A model generated the notes under the pieces. The model worked only from the letters and a program-made list of their open reading frames with translations. It searched no databases and was not told where the DNA came from. The translations under genes and the position numbers were made by a program. Shown piece after piece: positions 62,543-64,000 of a DNA stretch of 64,000 bases. The DNA is taken from positions 1 to 64,000 of the forward strand of contig CALFYL010000004.1 in the NCBI GenBank assembly GCA_937952135.1, written 5' to 3'. Source of the stretch: an uncultured Planctomycetia bacterium (lineage in GTDB: Bacteria; Planctomycetota; UBA1135; GCA-002686595). Every line of letters begins with the position of its first letter. Positions within the stretch are counted from its first letter, which is position 1.

Positions 62543-63586
62543 TCAACACCCGCCGAAGCGCCCGGAGGCGACCAGCTTCCCCGTCTTCTTGTCGGTGACC
62601 AGGATCTTGGGGCTCTTCGCCTCCGGCGCGAACGGGCCGTATTCCTCGCCTGCCTGGCCATAGAACGCGACGTTCGGCGAGACTACGATCGTCTCACCCT
62701 GCTTCGAGTAGTCGAACTCGGCGAACACCGGTCCGCCCCACTCGAGCGCGGTCAGTCCCCCGGCCTCGACGACCAGCGGAGACGAGCGCCCGCGCTTGAT
62801 CCATGCCGTCTCGCCGGCCTTCTTCACGAACCCGACCGTGAACTCGTACTTGCCGACGGGGACGAGCATCCCCGAGCGCGCGGCGGCCACGTTGAACGAG
62901 AGCTCGCCGCTCTTCACCACCGCCGAGAGCAACTCGCCGCGGCTCGCGAACTTGCTCGCGAGGTCGAGCTTGCCGCATTCGCCCACATAGGGCGTCGTGT
63001 CGATGCGCGACCCATCGGCGCTGATCGTGAAGTTGTGCAGCACACCGTCGATGTTGACCACCTTCGAGAGGTAGCTCGCGGCCGTGCCCGCGCCGACGAT
63101 CACCGCGTCCGAGCCGTAGTCGTCGTAACGGCCATTGCCGTCCTGGTCGATCACGCGCACGACCTGGCCGAGCAACTTGCCGGTCATCACGCCCGAAGGC
63201 GTCCACTTGTAGCCGCCGTCGAACTTGACGCGCACCGCGTAGTCGAGTTGCGCGCCGTCGGCTGTCTTCGCGCGGAGCTTCGTGAAGCCCGCGGCGCCCT
63301 TGAGCTTCGCATCGAGCTTGCCGTCGCCGTCGGTGTCGACTTCGAGCGCCATCACGCCCGTCTGTTCGGCGAGGAAGCCCGCGGGATCGTCGCGGTGCGG
63401 CACGCCGACTCGCTCGTGCGCGCTGAACCACTGCTCGCGCGGCAGGATGAAGGACCAATCGGGAACGGCCTGGAAGGTGAGTGCGGCCGACCGGCCTTCC
63501 GTCGCACCCTCTTCGGGTGAGACGAACGCCAGGCCAGCGAGCGCGCACGCTCCAGCCGCAACGAGTGCGCCGGAACACAGTCGCAT
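62543..63586 (-). CDS. Secreted protein with Asp-rich Ca-type loops; probable C-terminal Cys-Sec motif if TGA is read through
   Basis: 347 residues to the first TGA, 395 if the TGA codes for selenocysteine and translation goes on to 62399. A signal peptide (LVAAGACALAGLAFVS) precedes a body with two DxDGDGxxD-type loops (DTDGDGKLDAK, DQDGNGRYDDYG) like those of EF-hand or thrombospondin type 3 sites. The last residues before TGA are GRFGGC, giving GGC-Sec-GGG on read-through, a vicinal Cys-Sec pair like the GCUG redox end of thioredoxin reductase. I do not recognise the family. If the TGA is a plain stop the protein ends in Cys. See the separate entries for the extension and hairpin. Confidence 0.7.
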   Translation of the reverse strand: MRLCSGALVAAGACALAGLAFVSPEEGATEGRSAALTFQAVPDWSFILPREQWFSAHERVGVPHRDDPAGFLAEQTGVMALEVDTDGDGKLDAKLKGAAGFTKLRAKTADGAQLDYAVRVKFDGGYKWTPSGVMTGKLLGQVVRVIDQDGNGRYDDYGSDAVIVGAGTAASYLSKVVNIDGVLHNFTISADGSRIDTTPYVGECGKLDLASKFASRGELLSAVVKSGELSFNVAAARSGMLVPVGKYEFTVGFVKKAGETAWIKRGRSSPLVVEAGGLTALEWGGPVFAEFDYSKQGETIVVSPNVAFYGQAGEEYGPFAPEAKSPKILVTDKKTGKLVASGRFGGC

Positions 63587-63722
63587 GGAACCCCCTTCGG
63601 AGAAATGTCCGAGTGAGAAGCGAGTCGAGCGGGAAGAAACGCGGAGACGCCGAGGCGCTTCCGCAGGGGTCCGAGGTTAATCGCAGGGTCGGTCCGAGCG
63701 CTAGCCCGCACCCTGGAGCGAG

Positions 63723-64000
63723 CTACTTGGCGCCTTTGCTTCCGCGATCGTCGCCGATCCAGGCCGGCGGCGGCGTGAGCTTCGGCGCGAGGAACGCGAG
63801 CAGCGCCATCGCCGTGCCGTAGTTCTCGCTGCGCTCGAAGACGCGGTCGTTCCAGCCGCCCGAAGGCTCCTGGACCTGGAACAGACGCTCGTGCAGACGG
63901 CGTCGGAACTCGGCGCGCTCGGCCTCGGGCAAGAACTCGATCGCGAACGCCGCGTAGGTGTGCGCGTAGAAGAAGTAGTACGGCGCGATGCCGTAGGGCG
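63723..64000 (-). CDS. Terpenoid-cyclase-fold (prenyltransferase/squalene-cyclase-like) protein, C-terminal fragment
   Basis: The frame is open to the window edge; 92 codons to the stop are visible, so most of the N-terminus is missing. APYYFFYAHTYAAFA, QEPSGGWNDRVF and NYGTAMALLAFLAP follow the QxxxGGW / YGTAMALLAL pattern of alpha-alpha-barrel repeat proteins related to squalene-hopene cyclase, widespread in planctomycetes as large secreted proteins. Whether it is an enzyme cannot be told from this end. The 136 bases before the gene at 63586 show nothing else. Confidence 0.68.
   Translation of the reverse strand, partial: PYGIAPYYFFYAHTYAAFAIEFLPEAERAEFRRRLHERLFQVQEPSGGWNDRVFERSENYGTAMALLAFLAPKLTPPPAWIGDDRGSKGAK

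Overview
The window is a gene-dense, very GC-rich stretch (roughly 70% G+C by eye, strong G/C bias at third codon positions) from a bacterial chromosome. The gene content suggests a member of the Planctomycetota: ECF sigma factors fused to long non-sigma extensions, large secreted proteins built from carboxypeptidase-regulatory-like (Ig-fold) repeats, a secreted protein with a Ca-binding type loop and a Cys-rich C-terminal module of planctomycete style, DUF3500, DUF5916 and MoxR/DUF58 clusters. This assignment is inference from families; no rRNA or other phylogenetic marker is in the window. There is no mobile element, CRISPR array, tRNA or rRNA that I can recognise.

Layout. 1-2.3 kb: 3' part of glycine dehydrogenase gcvP. 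2.3-6 kb: a VOC/zinc-ribbon protein and, divergently, a membrane-anchored ECF sigma factor with a large extracytoplasmic domain. 6.0-6.5 kb: a Bcp-type peroxiredoxin whose peroxidatic Cys codon is TGA, followed by a stem-loop that fits a bacterial SECIS element (candidate selenoprotein). 6.5-11.2 kb: two consecutive sensor kinases, the second with a degenerate ATP-binding domain plus a receiver. 11.2-16.8 kb (minus strand): MshEN-like protein, a membrane-anchored Ig-like-repeat protein, a DUF5916 outer-membrane protein coupled to isoaspartyl dipeptidase. 16.9-24.9 kb (plus): a respiratory operon with an FNR-like site in front: Rieske protein, b6-type cytochrome b, octahaem HAO-family cytochrome, NapA-type nitrate reductase, a tetrahaem protein made of two NapB-like modules, and an outer-membrane porin. 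I read this as a quinol-fed nitrate (and possibly nitrite/hydroxylamine) reduction chain.

25-36.5 kb: lipoproteins, M1 aminopeptidase, a secreted protein with a strong terminator, two paired membrane proteins, an M16 peptidase heterodimer pair, an RluB-type pseudouridine synthase with a low-complexity Gly-Pro-Arg tail. 37-41.4 kb: a KamA-family radical SAM enzyme and MarR regulator, an aromatic-amino-acid-decarboxylase-like enzyme, a glycosyltransferase. 41.5-51.3 kb: a long minus-strand series (recN, two RDD proteins, SpoIIM-like, DUF4129-like, DUF4350, MoxR, DUF58) in which most genes overlap by 4-26 bases. 51.4-54.4 kb: DUF3500 protein, small Cys protein, D-threonine-aldolase-like enzyme, hypothetical. 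54.5-56.4 kb: arsenic resistance (acr3-arsR divergent from arsC) with a perfect palindromic operator at the arsR start. 56.5-61.5 kb: apaG, a second membrane-anchored ECF sigma factor and, beside it, a paralogue of its extracytoplasmic part without sigma domains. 61.6-64 kb: a small coiled-coil membrane protein, a secreted Ca-loop protein that may be a second selenoprotein (Cys-Sec motif, reading frame continues past TGA, SECIS-like hairpin), and the end of a terpenoid-cyclase-fold-like protein.

The most interesting points are the two independent UGA/SECIS candidates 56 kb apart, the family of transmembrane sigma factors with their sigma-less relatives, and the combined Rieske/cytochrome b/HAO/Nap operon with a duplicated NapB.
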